Assembly (NCBI RefSeq): GCF_949628265.1
Contig: NC_088788.1
Span: forward strand, 30,490,335 to 30,554,334
Origin: Cloeon dipterum
Lineage: Eukaryota; Arthropoda; Insecta; Ephemeroptera; Baetidae
Length of the DNA stretch: 64,000 nucleotides
Direction of reading: 5' to 3'
The notes beneath the pieces were generated by a model. It saw only the letters and a program-made list of their open reading frames with translations. It made no database searches and was not told the DNA's origin. Each line of letters opens with the position of its first letter. Within the stretch, counting starts at the first letter, position 1. The position numbers and the translations under genes were made by a program. Below, piece by piece: positions 48,865 to 62,474 of the stretch.

Positions 48865-51800
48865 CCTCAAGCTGGAACAAGGGAGATATGTTTCAAATAA
48901 AATTGTTACAGGTACTTTTGCAAATGAAGGCAGATGCAGTCAGTCAGAATTTTCTCAGTTGATATTTAATGCAGGTTACCTTGGTGCAAAACAAGCCTTT
49001 TTTACGATTCACACTACGAACATTTTCCTGCTTAACTATACGGTTTCAGCTACTGGTTGCAACCCTAATTCATGAGCTACAATTTGATGCTTCTTTCAAA
49101 CTGTTTTCACTGACATACGTTATCTTAGTTTAATAACAAATACTAATTAAATAGCAGCCTTGTTTAATTATTACTTAAAAAATGTTTAAATTAAATCATT
49201 AATACTTTCGTGCTTCCCGTACCAATATTTCTCCAGATGCATCACGATATGAAATTTTGATAAGAATATGTTCCATATATTAGTTCATGAATTAGAGCTG
49301 CAAATATTGCAGCTGAAACTATTTTCTGTAAAGTAATACACAACTAAAAATCTCACTTAACACCAAGGTCGCTGCATTCAATTTTGATTTGACTGAAAAA
49401 ATATCCTTGTAAAAAGCCTCAAATAAAGAATATGATAGTAAAATAATTGATACGGACGATTGCAGGACAAGGAATCCTTGTATAATAGGAGTCCTAACAA
49501 TTAGTGTTGCACGCATAATTAAGGTTTACAAATTATTCACTCGCATATTTTTTTATTATTTACATTTAATTTTGTCATTGAGAGAGCGAGTGACGGGACT
49601 TCACGAGATTACATCAGTATTACTTATCTTTTTATGCTCAGCGATCAGTATACAGTCAATCGCTTTCAAATGCAAGTAGTGTTTAAATATTCTTTTATGC
49701 GGTGTGAATTTCGTTTTACAAGTTAAGTATTGCCTCAGCCGCCCATCCTAGATATAAATCCGCACATAGTTAAGTCATTGAGCAATATTTCGTAGTTAAA
49801 TTGCAATTTAAATTAATTTAATTCGACCAAATGCCACAATTATATTCAATCAAGCTGTGACTTGAATTTTGGTCACACAGTTCAAAAGGTTATCGTCCTT
49901 CACACGAATTCGGAAGCCTGATTGACAGGTGAGCTCGCGCTTCTTGTAATCCGCTTCCTCTCTCGTGTTTGACAAATTACAAATGCGAGACAATGTGCGT
50001 AGCAGGGATAGATCACCAAAGGCGTAAGCGGCTTTTACAAAATCTCTAATTTCAAAACACAGCCGTGCATGTATATATGCACCAAAAGGCAGAGAGAGCG
50101 AGTCAAAGGCCGCGATCGAGTGATAAAAGTGCTGGAAAAGTGGCAAAAGTGAGCGGGACAACATCTCGCAGAATATATAAATTGTATAATAAATAGGAAG
50201 CTGGGCTGGAAAACGAACCGTTCGCCGTTGTTTCCGCTCGAGTAGAACGAAAAATGGTCCGCACGTCGTGTGATAAGAGTGCAAGCACCCTTCACTTTTG
50301 CTCTCCGCCAGAATGACCATTACGCTCCAAAATACTTATCTCGCAACCGACTGGAGACCACCTGTCAAAAACTTAACATTCAGCGAGGACTTCAAATAAT
50401 TCGTTTCATCCTTCATTTAAACGTAAGATAAAATAATGAACATTTATCTAGAGTATTAATTTAAAAAATAAATAAATAAAATAAAAGCTTGCTGTCGCTA
50501 TCCTTCCTTTTGAAATGAATATATACCTGTGATTCACACATAAATTGTCCAGTCCGCTGTGACAATAAGTGCGATAGCATCAGGAAGCAGGGAAGGCAGT
50601 AAAGCTCGATTTGAGCGCAAACAGGCTGGTCGCCCGTCAAATTAGAGCGAAAAAGTGTTTGTAGCGTCGTACATCTCGCGGAGAGCTAAAGGCAGAGGAG
50701 GAAGAAAGAAAGGAGACGCTGGAAAGATGGTCGAGCGCGATATGCATATTATTGCAAGAAAGAGCAGCAGCATTTATATATTCTGCACGGCGATAATTTT
50801 ATTCCACACATACATACACATGTGTGCACAAAATGCATAATACAGCGGAGCAGCTCTACGGAGCAGCAAAAGTAATAACAGAATGCAAATTGACGCGCGG
50901 CGAAAACGTATTCAAATGTGCATTTGATGCAGCGAGCGCGCGCGTGTGTTTGCTTTGCCCTTTTTATGATGAATCTCTCTCGTCTCATTTGCATTGCAGT
51001 GTGCATGTGGATGCAAGTGAGTGCATTTACATGGAGAATAAAACGCACGCCCTTCAAGCACGGAGCAAACACAATTTGCTTCTCTTCTTCTTAAACCGAG
51101 ATTTGGACCAAATGATAGCACAATTTCAAAGGCACACATCATCCAAGAAAAACGTGTTACTCAACGCCTCGTGCATGAATGAACTCGAAACATGAAATTT
51201 GATTTGCAGCCAAACATTCAATCCCTGTACCTTCATTTGAAGTGTGTGTCGTCTACTAAAGTTTCAACCCGACTTAGTTTGATTCTTGTAATTTTAAAAG
51301 TTAGAACGATTACTCTTCCTGGTCGCTCCCAGGAAGACCTTAAAATTCTGTGGACCAAACTGAAGTGCACCGACTTAATTTATTTGATTGCGAATGCTCT
51401 GCGGTACAGGAGAGTTTTCAAAAATGGTATGGAGGTTAACAATAACATAAAAAAGAATCATTTCCTGATCAAAGCAAGAGACGTGACAGAACGTCATCAT
51501 CGTCGATTTGTCAGGTTACAATAGGAGCCCTGATAATATATTTTATACGACGTGGCTTGCTTGAGGGCAGAAAGCACAAGTTTTTCTATTGTCTCCAGGA
51601 TAAAATTGAAAATCACTTAATCATTAGTTATCACAAGAACCATCTCTTGCTAATTACTTTCGCTCATTCTGTTTGCAGAAACCTTTGTTTTCACAAAGCT
51701 GCCAGGGCGCATTAGTTCCAGGCTATAGCCGAAAGTCACTTCGTTTGCGCCAATCGCCGATTTTTATCTCTTAAAGCAAAAAAGAAAAGCTCGACCAAAT

Positions 51801-52498
51801 GAAAAAGGAAGGCATCAAAATAAAATTTATCGTGCCGAGAGATATTAACTTGTGGACCAGTGCGACGATGGTTGTAGCTCGTATAAGTCGTATTGCGTGG
51901 GAGGCGTGTTGCCGTGTTGCAGAGCAAATCACTTGGAGCTCATCTTTAAGTGCCTCGCCCGCCTGGACGCCCGCCCGCACCCACTGCTGGAGACAAAATA
52001 ATAAAACGCGCGCAGCCCTTTTTTCTCGCGTGTCAGCGCCAACAATGGGGCGTCTGAGGTCGTCGCCGCTCAAGCGCCCCCACGTCCGCCAAAAACACAA
52101 CACTGGCAAATCCGAGGCATTAATTACAGATAAATATCGAGAGCAGAGTAGCCAACACTAAAAATAACAATTTTCTACATGCTTTTTTCAATTGGAAAAA
52201 TTCGCTAAAATAATGTCACATTTTAATCATAATCGTCTATAAGCATCCATTTTTTGCCACATCTGAAAATCACGAATCTCGAAAATTAAATGTTTTGTGT
52301 ACCAAATGACCTTCAATGCGTTTATATTAAGAGATAACCCTACCTCTGTTCAAACTTTTAAAAAGAATGCTCTATAGCATGTATTTTCTTTAAATAAATA
52401 TTTGGAGTACATGGCTTTGAACAAATGGGTTTGTGATTATATGATGGTGTTTAGAGCAAATAATATTTGCGGAATATTTTAAATAAAATCAAAAAAGT
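48865..52498. other. Intergenic region upstream of the MYND-like gene
   Basis: AT-rich DNA with GC-richer pieces near 50000-50300, 50560-51000 and 51840-52090. No gene is supported; open stretches are short and lack family motifs. Confidence 0.55.
52491..52496 (-). terminator. Pol III terminator of tRNA-Asp
   Basis: Six T residues on the minus strand, two bases after the tRNA discriminator base. Confidence 0.85.
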
Positions 52499-52570
52499 CT
52501 CCCCGGCGGGGAATCGAACCCCGGTCTCCCGCGTGACAGGCGGGGATACTGACCACTATACTACCGAGGA
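52499..52570 (-). tRNA. trnD-GUC: tRNA-Asp (GTC)
   Basis: 72-nt cloverleaf without intron. The acceptor arm TCCTCGG pairs with CCGGGGA (one G-T wobble), discriminator G. The A box is TAGTATAGTGGTCAGTA, the anticodon loop CCTGTCACG with GTC at positions 34-36, and the B box GGTTCGATTCC. No CCA is encoded, as expected in a eukaryote. It matches the metazoan nuclear tRNA-Asp type. Confidence 0.97.
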
Positions 52571-53507
52571 CTTAATAACCACCCTTCAAGATTTGATACC
52601 ATAACACTCAAACCTATGATAGGAATCACGATACCAAAAGTCGATTAGTTTAGTGACCGCATTTATATCTTTTTCCACCTCAATTATTGTAATATTAGAC
52701 GATGCGTGAGGGTGCAAAGCTATTGTTAAAGGGCTTTTTATTAATTCTTGATAGATTCCAATGAAGGCAGAAGCACACGAGATTGTCATGATGCATAGCA
52801 TAGCAGGGCCTTTTTTAATTTCTGTAAAAATTTGGAAAAATAAATGGCTCACCACACACCGAGGAAGTTGCATGTGTATTAAATAATGTCTTCTGACATG
52901 TTATTAAGTAGAAACAATTGCAAACTTGAATGTGTGTTCTATCTTTAACTCATGTAATAAAATAATTCAATGTGAACATATCTCTACTCTGTCCTTGTGT
53001 TTTTACTTGAGGCTATATTATATTCTTGGCAATATGTATTTATCGTATTTACAACAATGTTTATATTACCGACGGATAATTAAGCTACTCATTGTCAGCT
53101 TTTACCTCAAATTAAAGAATTCTCATGTATAAAATATTTTTTGCTTCCTGAACTTGGAGCTATCTAAAATTCTTGGTTCGATTTACTGTTAGCCCTGTTA
53201 ACAGTCAAACCCTGTTTGGTAGGAAATTTCCTAATATTTAGCTCGTGAGACTTGAAACATTAGGATAATATATTATTAATAATGTATAATGAAAGAAGAC
53301 CTTCAATAACCTAGATACGTACATATAATAATATGTAATATTAAAATCGGAATCATTGACTTCGAACAATACATATGATATATATGCAATCATTAATAAG
53401 TGAGTTGGCATCTCGTTTAGTTAAGAATCTTCAGAAACGGGAATTCAATACATATTATCGTGTTTCGAATAAAGATTTTCAACACAGGTTCAGTGCAGGA
53501 CTGACCT

Positions 53508-53523
53508 ACCCTTATATAAGGGT
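53508..53523. repeat. 16-bp perfect palindrome around a TATA core
   Basis: ACCCTTATATAAGGGT, followed 7 bp later by a small GGGC-ATC-GCCC hairpin. Function unknown. Confidence 0.6.
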
Positions 53524-53689
53524 GAAGTGGGCATCGCCCGGTAGAAATTTCGACCCCATTATGTTTAATGTATGATATGTATATTTTATAATGTTGTATA
53601 ATAATGGTCATGCATATACATAATTTACATTACATATGAACTTAATATACAATTATGACGTACTAACCATACATATTCGAGTTTAGTAC

Positions 53690-54110
53690 ATATGTATGTA
53701 TTATGTATTAATACACATCGCACACGTCTATTAGGCTGCATTCACGACTTCGTGCATCCGTTTCTAACTTAATCCACTTAAGCGTTATTGTATAATAATT
53801 ATGATCCATATTATGCACATATATTTAAGTATTTATCATACATACATACATAGATTATGTATATTTCACATCATCCAATATCAAGATGTGCTGATTTCAA
53901 TGTTTAAATGTACATATTATGTATGTACGTATGTATGTATCATACATATGTATGTACATATCTCACCAATGAGTGAAAAAACTTATTATTTACCTTATTT
54001 ACATTCATAAATTTGTATCATCATCCAACTTAATATTAACTAAATAATCCAATCCCAATAAACAGATCAAATGTAATGTATCATAGATAGATAAATACAT
54101 ACATACATAT
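53690..54110. repeat. Degenerate ACAT/ATGT tetranucleotide tracts
   Basis: Several short runs of ACATACAT and TATGTATG scattered in AT-rich DNA. Confidence 0.7.
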
Positions 54111-57100
54111 GTTATGTAAATAATACTCTTACCTTCCAAAGCCTCTTGATTCAATCTTGACGGAAACGTCTGGACATCAACAATCTGACAATATCAGGTC
54201 AAAGCGATGGTGTAACCAAAATCCAAAGAGTTGCACTGATGCTTCGTGTGCTAGTGCTACTAATCTCTGCGTGTCTGCGCCCAGTTACGCTGCATCAGCG
54301 ACAGCGACAACGATAACAACAACTGTCATCACTGTCATGCCAGTAGTAGTAGTTATGTAGTAGTTCTGGCTAGTGGCTACGTGCTAGCCAACGCAAGGCG
54401 GTCTAAAGCACTAAAGCAGCCAAAAGGATGGACCAAATTTAAAAGGCATAGTATTATGTATTATGCTAGGGTGGATGGAGATGGAGAATGCTCGTGCTTG
54501 CAGCTTGCAGAGTTGCTAGATTGTCAGCTTTCCTGCTACTGTAAATAAACATTAAGAAGATAAAAATGTTGGGAAAATCAGCGTTAAAACAATAAATAAT
54601 TAGGCAACTTTTGATTCTAATCCCAGAAGTGGTCAAATTTATTCCCGTGCAAATTAATTTCAATCAAGAAGTATGTACAACTGATTTCAACGTCCCGTGC
54701 GCAGCCGGTATAAGTACTTCATAAGTGTAAACAAGTAGTGGAAAAGAAAGAGATGACATCGGATCTTGTTGCCGCAATTGGATCCTCATAATGCTTCGTC
54801 GAGAAATCAGTCTTCTTGTTACATATTGTTCTATTACACAATTCATTAACCCAGATTCACTCTCGCTGCCCTCGGTCCATTTTCAATCCTGGAAATGTAG
54901 ACTCTTTTGAGCATTTTGTTATCAAAATATTCCTCAGCTCAATTTCCAAAAATTATATTTATATCAATTGACAAAACTTGCAACATCAACCAAATATTTC
55001 GGAAATTATTCAGTAACAATAGATTTTAGCAGGATGTTAGGTTAAGCCCTGAAAATGTAGTTGCTATATTGAAATGGCAATCTACAAATTGCAGATTGTT
55101 AAAGTTGAAATCGACAAAGATAATGTAAATCATGTTCTCCTTCCTTCAAATGTGAATCAAAAACTAATTGTAAGTTTTGGCTTGTAGCGATAATAATTGA
55201 ATTTTAATTATTCCCCTTTCAAAAGATTTTTGATGAAGTGCCAAGCATCAACTGTACAGTAATCCGCAAGAATTTGATTAGTGTGTTTGCTCGTTGAAGA
55301 ATATGCCAGCTCCTTAATCAGAGAGAGAAATCGAAGAACGCTTTTTATACATCAAGGGACTCCAGATAAATCAAACGGCAGGCCGACAACTTTTGCCTAA
55401 TTAAAGGCTTCTGAAAAATCGCCGCTCTTTCGGCCAATTGAGCCACAAATCAAACATTGTGTAATTATCCACCAGCATTGGCTACTGCCGCTACCGAGGC
55501 AAATTATTTTGCCATAACTCTTATAGCGCTGGGCTTCTGCTCATTTCTCACTTTGCAGTCTAGTTTTCAGGGAAAAGTGCAGATGATGCTTTGCAATCGC
55601 GTGCTGGAGAAATTGGCTTTTTGTTTGCGTGCTCATGTGTGAGCGAGGAGCGAGCATCGCTGCTTTCCGTCGTCGCGTGCACCGTTGAGTCGTAAAATAT
55701 GAAAATCGACCTGGTGTGCTCACTAAACCGTAATTACCGAGAGATATACTCGTATAACACTCATTCAATTCATTCGAAAACTGCAAAATCCGTTAGAAGA
55801 AAAAATATTAAAAAATTTCTGTTCCAAATACAGCTTTGTATATCCAGAAACTGCTCCGTTGTTTCAAAGAACATTGGCTATAAGTATTTTTTGCCCTTTC
55901 TGGTTGTAGATCAAAATAGATTATTCAGGTAGCACAAAATCGATGCAATCAATAAAAAGTCCGGTCCGCCACCGTTCTCACCGAAGTATGCAATCAGCGG
56001 GAGCCTTTTAATCGGCATTAAAGCCTGCGTTTTTATTTTACGAGCCATAAAAGCTCGCTCTCTCGTCTACAAACAAATAAATAAGCAAATAACGAAATGA
56101 ATTAATAGCCGCGCGCGCGACACGGGAGAGCGGACTGAGTCATTTCGTTTTTTCCCCTGGCTCGTTAATAGAAATGAAATGAACGGCTTCCAATTCATAA
56201 TAATTGCTTTTTGTCCTTTTCCTTTTGCTATCTCTTATACATACGCCCAGGAGACAATCATATCGGGGAAAATGAACCCTGACTGCTTGTATGTCGTTAA
56301 TGTGATGGGCGTGTTGGGGCAAAAAGGAGCAGAGATGCTGGATGATGCAGAGTGCAAAAAGAACCGGTTTTTTGCTCTCTCATCTCGCTCCGAGAGAGTG
56401 GGTGCGAACGAGGCGAAAAAAGAAAAGGTAGCGGTCAGCTCGATATTTGCGTGTTTGCGTGCTGTATGTAACCTCGTGGGTGGGGGCACGGCGGGGGAGG
56501 AGGGGAGGGCGATCGAGGTCAGCGCGCCCTGCCCTGCCCGCCCTGCCCTCGCCGCTCTCGTTTCTCAAACAACACCTTCTCTCCGCGAGATGTGTCGCCC
56601 GCCCGCCGACCGACCAACCTTTCATCCTTCATGTTTGGAGCCCGCTGCCAAGAAGGTCGCCATTGTTGGGGTGTAAACCCCCTTTGACTGGCCATCGTGA
56701 GAATAAAGGGGTGTAAGACATAAGGGTTAATATTAAAAATTTTCCCGTCAATTTTTAGCATTTTTTTCTTTTGTAAAATTTTTCAACTTAACTTTATGAT
56801 ACTTTATGATTTTTGCCTATAAAATCATTGCCAAGCACTGAAAACTTCTTGTTGCTTATCGATTGAGATGCATCCATTAACATTTGATGATCAGCAATTC
56901 TACAAATGTATCGCCATCCAAGCTTTGGATTGAAATGCGGGGGACATTCTCTTTAAAATCAAACTCGTTTTGTTCTCAAAGCAGGCACAAATGTATTTTT
57001 CTCAATTTTATAGTTAAGTATTTTACATCCCCCCGTGACTATTATTGTTATCTGGTAATTTATTCTTTGGTAAGAATTGTAAACATAACCCGACGGGCCT

Positions 57101-60100
57101 ATGAAAGAGGCCAGGTCGGAAAATGTCGCCTGTACAAATTAGATTAGCCAAGGTCGTCTTCTAAGACGAGTTACAGTAAATCGCTGACGACTGGTTCTGT
57201 ATGATAATTTCGTGACTTCAAACGTGATCATCGTAGCGTGTGCTTCAAATTTTAAAAATTTTCCGCTTGTGATTGCTATATAAATAAGTTAACCGGAACT
57301 TTTATAACACAATCTTACTGCTCTCTTAATTTATCAACCTTCATGCCAGCTCTAGAAAAAATCCAATTTTCTCACTTCAAAATCCTTATCTTGCGTACCT
57401 TATACTTAGTCATTTCGGACAAATGCACCAGAGCATCGTGCGTATATAGTTCTGTGTAGCAAAAAGGTATATTGCAAACACATTAAAAATTTGAAATAGT
57501 TTGAACACGATAGTTTTGTACCTATCACGAAAGAAATTATTAAATGTTTTAAGTGTCCACTGGCCATGAACCCCTTTAGAGTTAGGAAACGCGCTATGAA
57601 GCAAGTGATGTGAATTTCACAAAATCAGGTCGTTCAAAAATAAACTGTTTCGGAAGGAACCGCTTCTCGAGTGGGTTTCGCCAGAAGCCCAAATAAAGAT
57701 CGGATTTGAATTTACGGGATTGCGCCGCGAGGCAGACTTTTTGCATAAAACTGGTCTTTCCAAACAAATGGTCTGTTTGGCTGGGCGATGAAAAGTGAAA
57801 CGCGATCGATGGGAGGAGGACGGGCGCAGAGGCGATTAATTAATTGTGACCCGCGGCGGCAAACCAAGTAAATTGTCAGAGCGCGCACGGCCGCGGTGCA
57901 GGACTATGCAGGTGCGCGCTTCGTCAATTAATGCAACCAGGGTAAAACGCGGCGTTTTTTGCCTCGAACAAACACATGCAAGTTTGTGCATTTGCAGAGC
58001 GTGGGTTCTCCAGCGTTTTATTGGTTCTAGCGGCGAGGAATAAATTAAATTGTAAGCAGCGTTGCTCGTTGTAAGTTAGCTGACGACGATCGATGCTACA
58101 ATTTATGCTCGCGCAAACAATGCACCTGCACTCTGCTTTTAAGGGGAAAATCTCATTTTCCAGCCCTGTTGCCTAAAAATCAGAAACAAGCCAAACGATA
58201 GAGGATAAGACGCTGCGTTTTTGCTCTCCATTTGTGTCAAAGGAAAACGCGGGGGATCCTTCGGTTGGGGGCCAATTAAGTGAGATCATTTGCAGCTATA
58301 GGCAGCGCGACGGACAGGTCGAGATTATTGAATTATCTGGTGGCTGTTGTGCTGCGGACAGCTGCAGAGGAATAAATAAATTGCCTGAGCGAGAGAGAAA
58401 AAGGAGAGACGACCAAGAAGGCTGCCCCGCCGATTCACATTTATTTATTTATATGCACGTGCGGCAAATAACCCGGCGAGAAGAAAAGAAACCAGAGTAA
58501 GTAGTGATGTATGTACATAGCACGCAGGTCGCTCGCTAAACAGCTACAGCTACACATATAGCAAGCTAGCTGCATCTGCAAAAATGCGGCGCGGACACTC
58601 CCTATTCACGCGCGCGGTCACTTGGTACTCGGTAGTCGGCACCAAACGCCTCTCTTTGAGCAAACTTTCCTCGACTTTCCTTCACAATGCGATTGCAATC
58701 TCGATTTGTTTTCCAATCTGCTGAAATTCAATCACGTGTGAAAAACAGCATATTTAGCATTTCTGTTCAATTACTTAATACACTTAATGCAGTTTAAAAT
58801 TATAATTCACGCCAGCAGTTGTTGTTCCAGCATTCCAAAATGAAAACTGGATCTATTATAACAGATAATTTTATTTTCATACTAATTTTAAGTGGTATAA
58901 ACGATTTAAATTAAACGTAAAGGGATGATCTAGAATTTAAGGCGTTGGATTGTCTGACACAAGTATATAAATCAACACACAGTTAAAAAATCAACGCAAA
59001 ATTTTCAATCCGATTAATTTTACAACAGAGGCGTATGATTCATTTGCATTACATTAAATTTTACTATTTTAAATTTTTATTTCTTTCAAGATTATTTTAA
59101 ATTTTTTAAAAGGAAACACGCTCTATAAAATAATTTAATACAAAGCAGAAATATTCATTAGAATTAAAAACAATTTTAAATATATAAAATTTAAGGAAAC
59201 CCAGCCCGTCCATATTCTATATCTTGTTTGTTAACATAACTATTTTATACTCCAATGCATTTTTACGTAAACTCTCTTTCCTGTTCTGGAGCACAAAGTG
59301 AGGGGAATTCACAATTTTTGTTGAAATACTCTTAACAATTTTCCACATAAATCTTTTCAAATAACTTCTCTTTTACACAGCAAAAAGAGAAATTATTAAT
59401 AAATGGTCATTGTTTTTGCTTGAGCTCCTTTCAAACGCTCAAGCAGCTTTTTAACTAAATCGCCAGTGTTATTACCATCTCGTTCCACCAAAAATTCGAG
59501 GTAATTGAGACGTTTTGCGCCATATTTCTGCACTTCTTATCCTCATTCAGGCGGAATGCCGTCGATTTTTCTGCGGCGGTCGTAAAAAACCTCTCTCAGC
59601 GTGTTCACATGCGAGAACAAATGCAAGCGAAAGAAATAAGTCACGACGCGTATGTATATATGTGTATATGTTAACTTTTATTCATATTATTTTCATTTGC
59701 CTGTGTATTTATGGCGCGCGCGTCTCGGCCGGACACCGCGGCGCTGGCCGCAAATTAACTCGGCAATTAAAAGTGGCGCGAGCGAGTCGCATTCCTCTCT
59801 TGCATCTTCGTTTTCCAAGCCGGTGGTCTTTCTTGACCCCGGCCGCCGCAGAGAACAGGGAGGAGCGGCAAAAAACGAGCTACACCCGCACTCGCTCTCG
59901 CGGCCAGCCGGTTTGAAGATGAGAGACTAAAAGAGCAGGAGCACTAACCTCCGCCCGCCGGCACTTGACCTCGCTCTTCTTCCCACCGCTCGCAAATGGA
60001 CATTCGCAGGCCGAAATCGATGGACATGGACGTCCACTCCAGCATCCATAGAGGCTTGAAGGTGTTCAAGTTCGGCTTGATCGCTCAACTAGTTCAAAGA

Positions 60101-62356
60101 ACTAAAAAGATCAGGCTCAAAGCAAAATTTTAACGGGAATTTCTATCAATTTTAAAATATGTACTCCGAGTGCGTTTAAAATTGCTAGTCTGAAAAAAAT
60201 GGTGTTTCTCCTTTTTCTAGAGGACCAAATTTTCAAAACTTAAAATAACATTTGACCTTTTTTGATCGGCTCACGTCTTTTGAGATGTGCGACCCTCTGA
60301 TAGCGAACAACACGCGAAAACTACGTGTCCCAATAAATAACATCGCGAAAAATTAATATGGGCGCACGGGCCTCATTGGAGGAAGCCCAGTCCAGAAAAG
60401 GATCTGCTCATGTTCCTGCCCCACACCAGGGTCTTTTATTAAAACGCTTGACGTTTCTCCCGGGAAATTAATTTACGCATGCTGAAAAGGTGCAAACCAG
60501 CGAGTAGCGAGTCGGAAAGCTTTCGCAATCTAATTAGAATCGTCGTTGCAATGCAAGAGAATCAAATGTAGGCGCAAATCGACCCCCAGCAAACATATAT
60601 CTAAGATTCTCACAAAGCATGTGCTCAACAATGCGAGCCAACAGCTTGGTTTTATGAATTAAAATAGTGCAAAATAATTTAATTAACTCAATTAACATCA
60701 CTCTCAATTGCTTAACTAACAGTGTCTTTCTCCTCGCCCTTTTAAACATTCGTCATATTTTCTCTTTAAAAAAGTGAACGCCCCAATTAGATACAATGGA
60801 CTATCTATCTTATATTTTTGGTCAGAACGATACTGAGTCATATCGGTCTGTAATACCCGCTGGCAGGCAAACTACGTACATTTTTTTAAAATTTATTTAA
60901 GATAAAATGTCTTTATTCAGTTCTTCTTTTCAACCAAGTCTTTCCAATTATAAAATTAACCTTAATTCATCCAAAAAAAATTTAATTGACTTTTAAAGGT
61001 GTTAAATTACACTGTCAACTATTTTTTCAGTTACGTTCAGGTATTTTAATTCTGAATTTTCTTAAGGAATGATCTCGACGAGTGTGAAAACCTGCTTCTG
61101 TTGAAGGAGTCTCTTTTAGCGCAATACGAATAAACACCACATTTTGTACCTGGCTGCATAATTAATGGCTAGGTGAAGGTTCGTCACTAGCGAATATCAC
61201 ATGGTCAAACATGTTTTCGAAATTACGATGGTCCAGTTCGCAAGGCCGCTCTAAAACTACGATGAAAATGGACACTCAGATGGATAATTGAGGCTCCAAA
61301 TTGTTTACAATTTAGGCAATGCGGAGTAGCCCGGTCTTTTGCAACACGATACGGAGAGCGCGGTGAGTCGAGCACGCAGCCGCGGGTGATTGATTGGTTT
61401 TGGAAGGAATTAAGTAATTCGCAGGGGTGCCAATTGAGCCAAAAAATTGATCGGTCGATCGCCGTCGGAAATGTGTCGCGGACGTGTGCGAAAGAGAGTG
61501 AAACTCATTTTTATGGTCTTATGCAAGGCGCAAGAAAGAGCGGCGCTGCCGTGCTCAGCGTCCGAGTAATTGGCCTCTCTCTTCGCAAATCGCCAAACGG
61601 GAACATACCACGCCTCGCAAAAACCAAATGCAGATTGCCGTTCGCCCGCGACCGAACTAGCGCGTTGCAAAATTACTTGCGGCTTTTCAATTTTTGCGAG
61701 CACCGCAGACGTGATTTTAATTTGATTCATCGGATCACGGACACATACTTGAATTACATCACTTTTACATCAGGGAGTAAATCAGTGATCGTATTTATTT
61801 GGATTTCTGCCTCCGAAATTCTGGGCTAGTTAGTTTTTGCTCTAAATGCCGCTGAGATGTTCGCACAAAAAGAAAATTTGTGGGACACCTTGTTTTACCT
61901 GTATATAGTCAGTCAATATTTACAGATTTTGTCGTTGTTGTAACGGAGTGTTAGCACTGTTTGGTCGCCTACCTACATTATCCCACCGCTGGCAATTGAA
62001 AGTCATCATCGTGGACAACTTCTTGTCATATTTAATCCTGCCTTAAACGAATAGCTCTTTGAAAGCTGAACCAGCCGTAAAATAAACAGCTAGCCGCAAA
62101 CTGCTGAACGAGCCGTAGAGACTCAGTGATCGTTCAGTCGTGTGTCTGCGTCTATTGCATCAATTAGCTACAACTTCATCTAGCTGTCCCCAGGCGTTTC
62201 CTTGACCGAATCGAGCTGAATCCACCCGCGCGCCAACCTATTTGCATATCAGAAATGCCCATGTTAAAGCATGAAGTGAGACAATAAAAATCACGGCATC
62301 TGTTTTCGGCCGCGGAGCTGGTCCTGTTTCTACATTAATGAGCTAGATCGAGAGCG

Positions 62357-62474
<118 letters not shown>

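Noticed and set aside
56179..56676. 165-codon open stretch in a CpG island
   Set aside because: No recognisable motif, overlaps open frames on both strands, and reads as low-complexity Arg/Pro/Ala in the others.
59996..60133. 45-codon ORF starting MDIRRPKSMDMDVHSS
   Set aside because: Tidy start, and could be a first exon, but there is no family match and no supported downstream exon.
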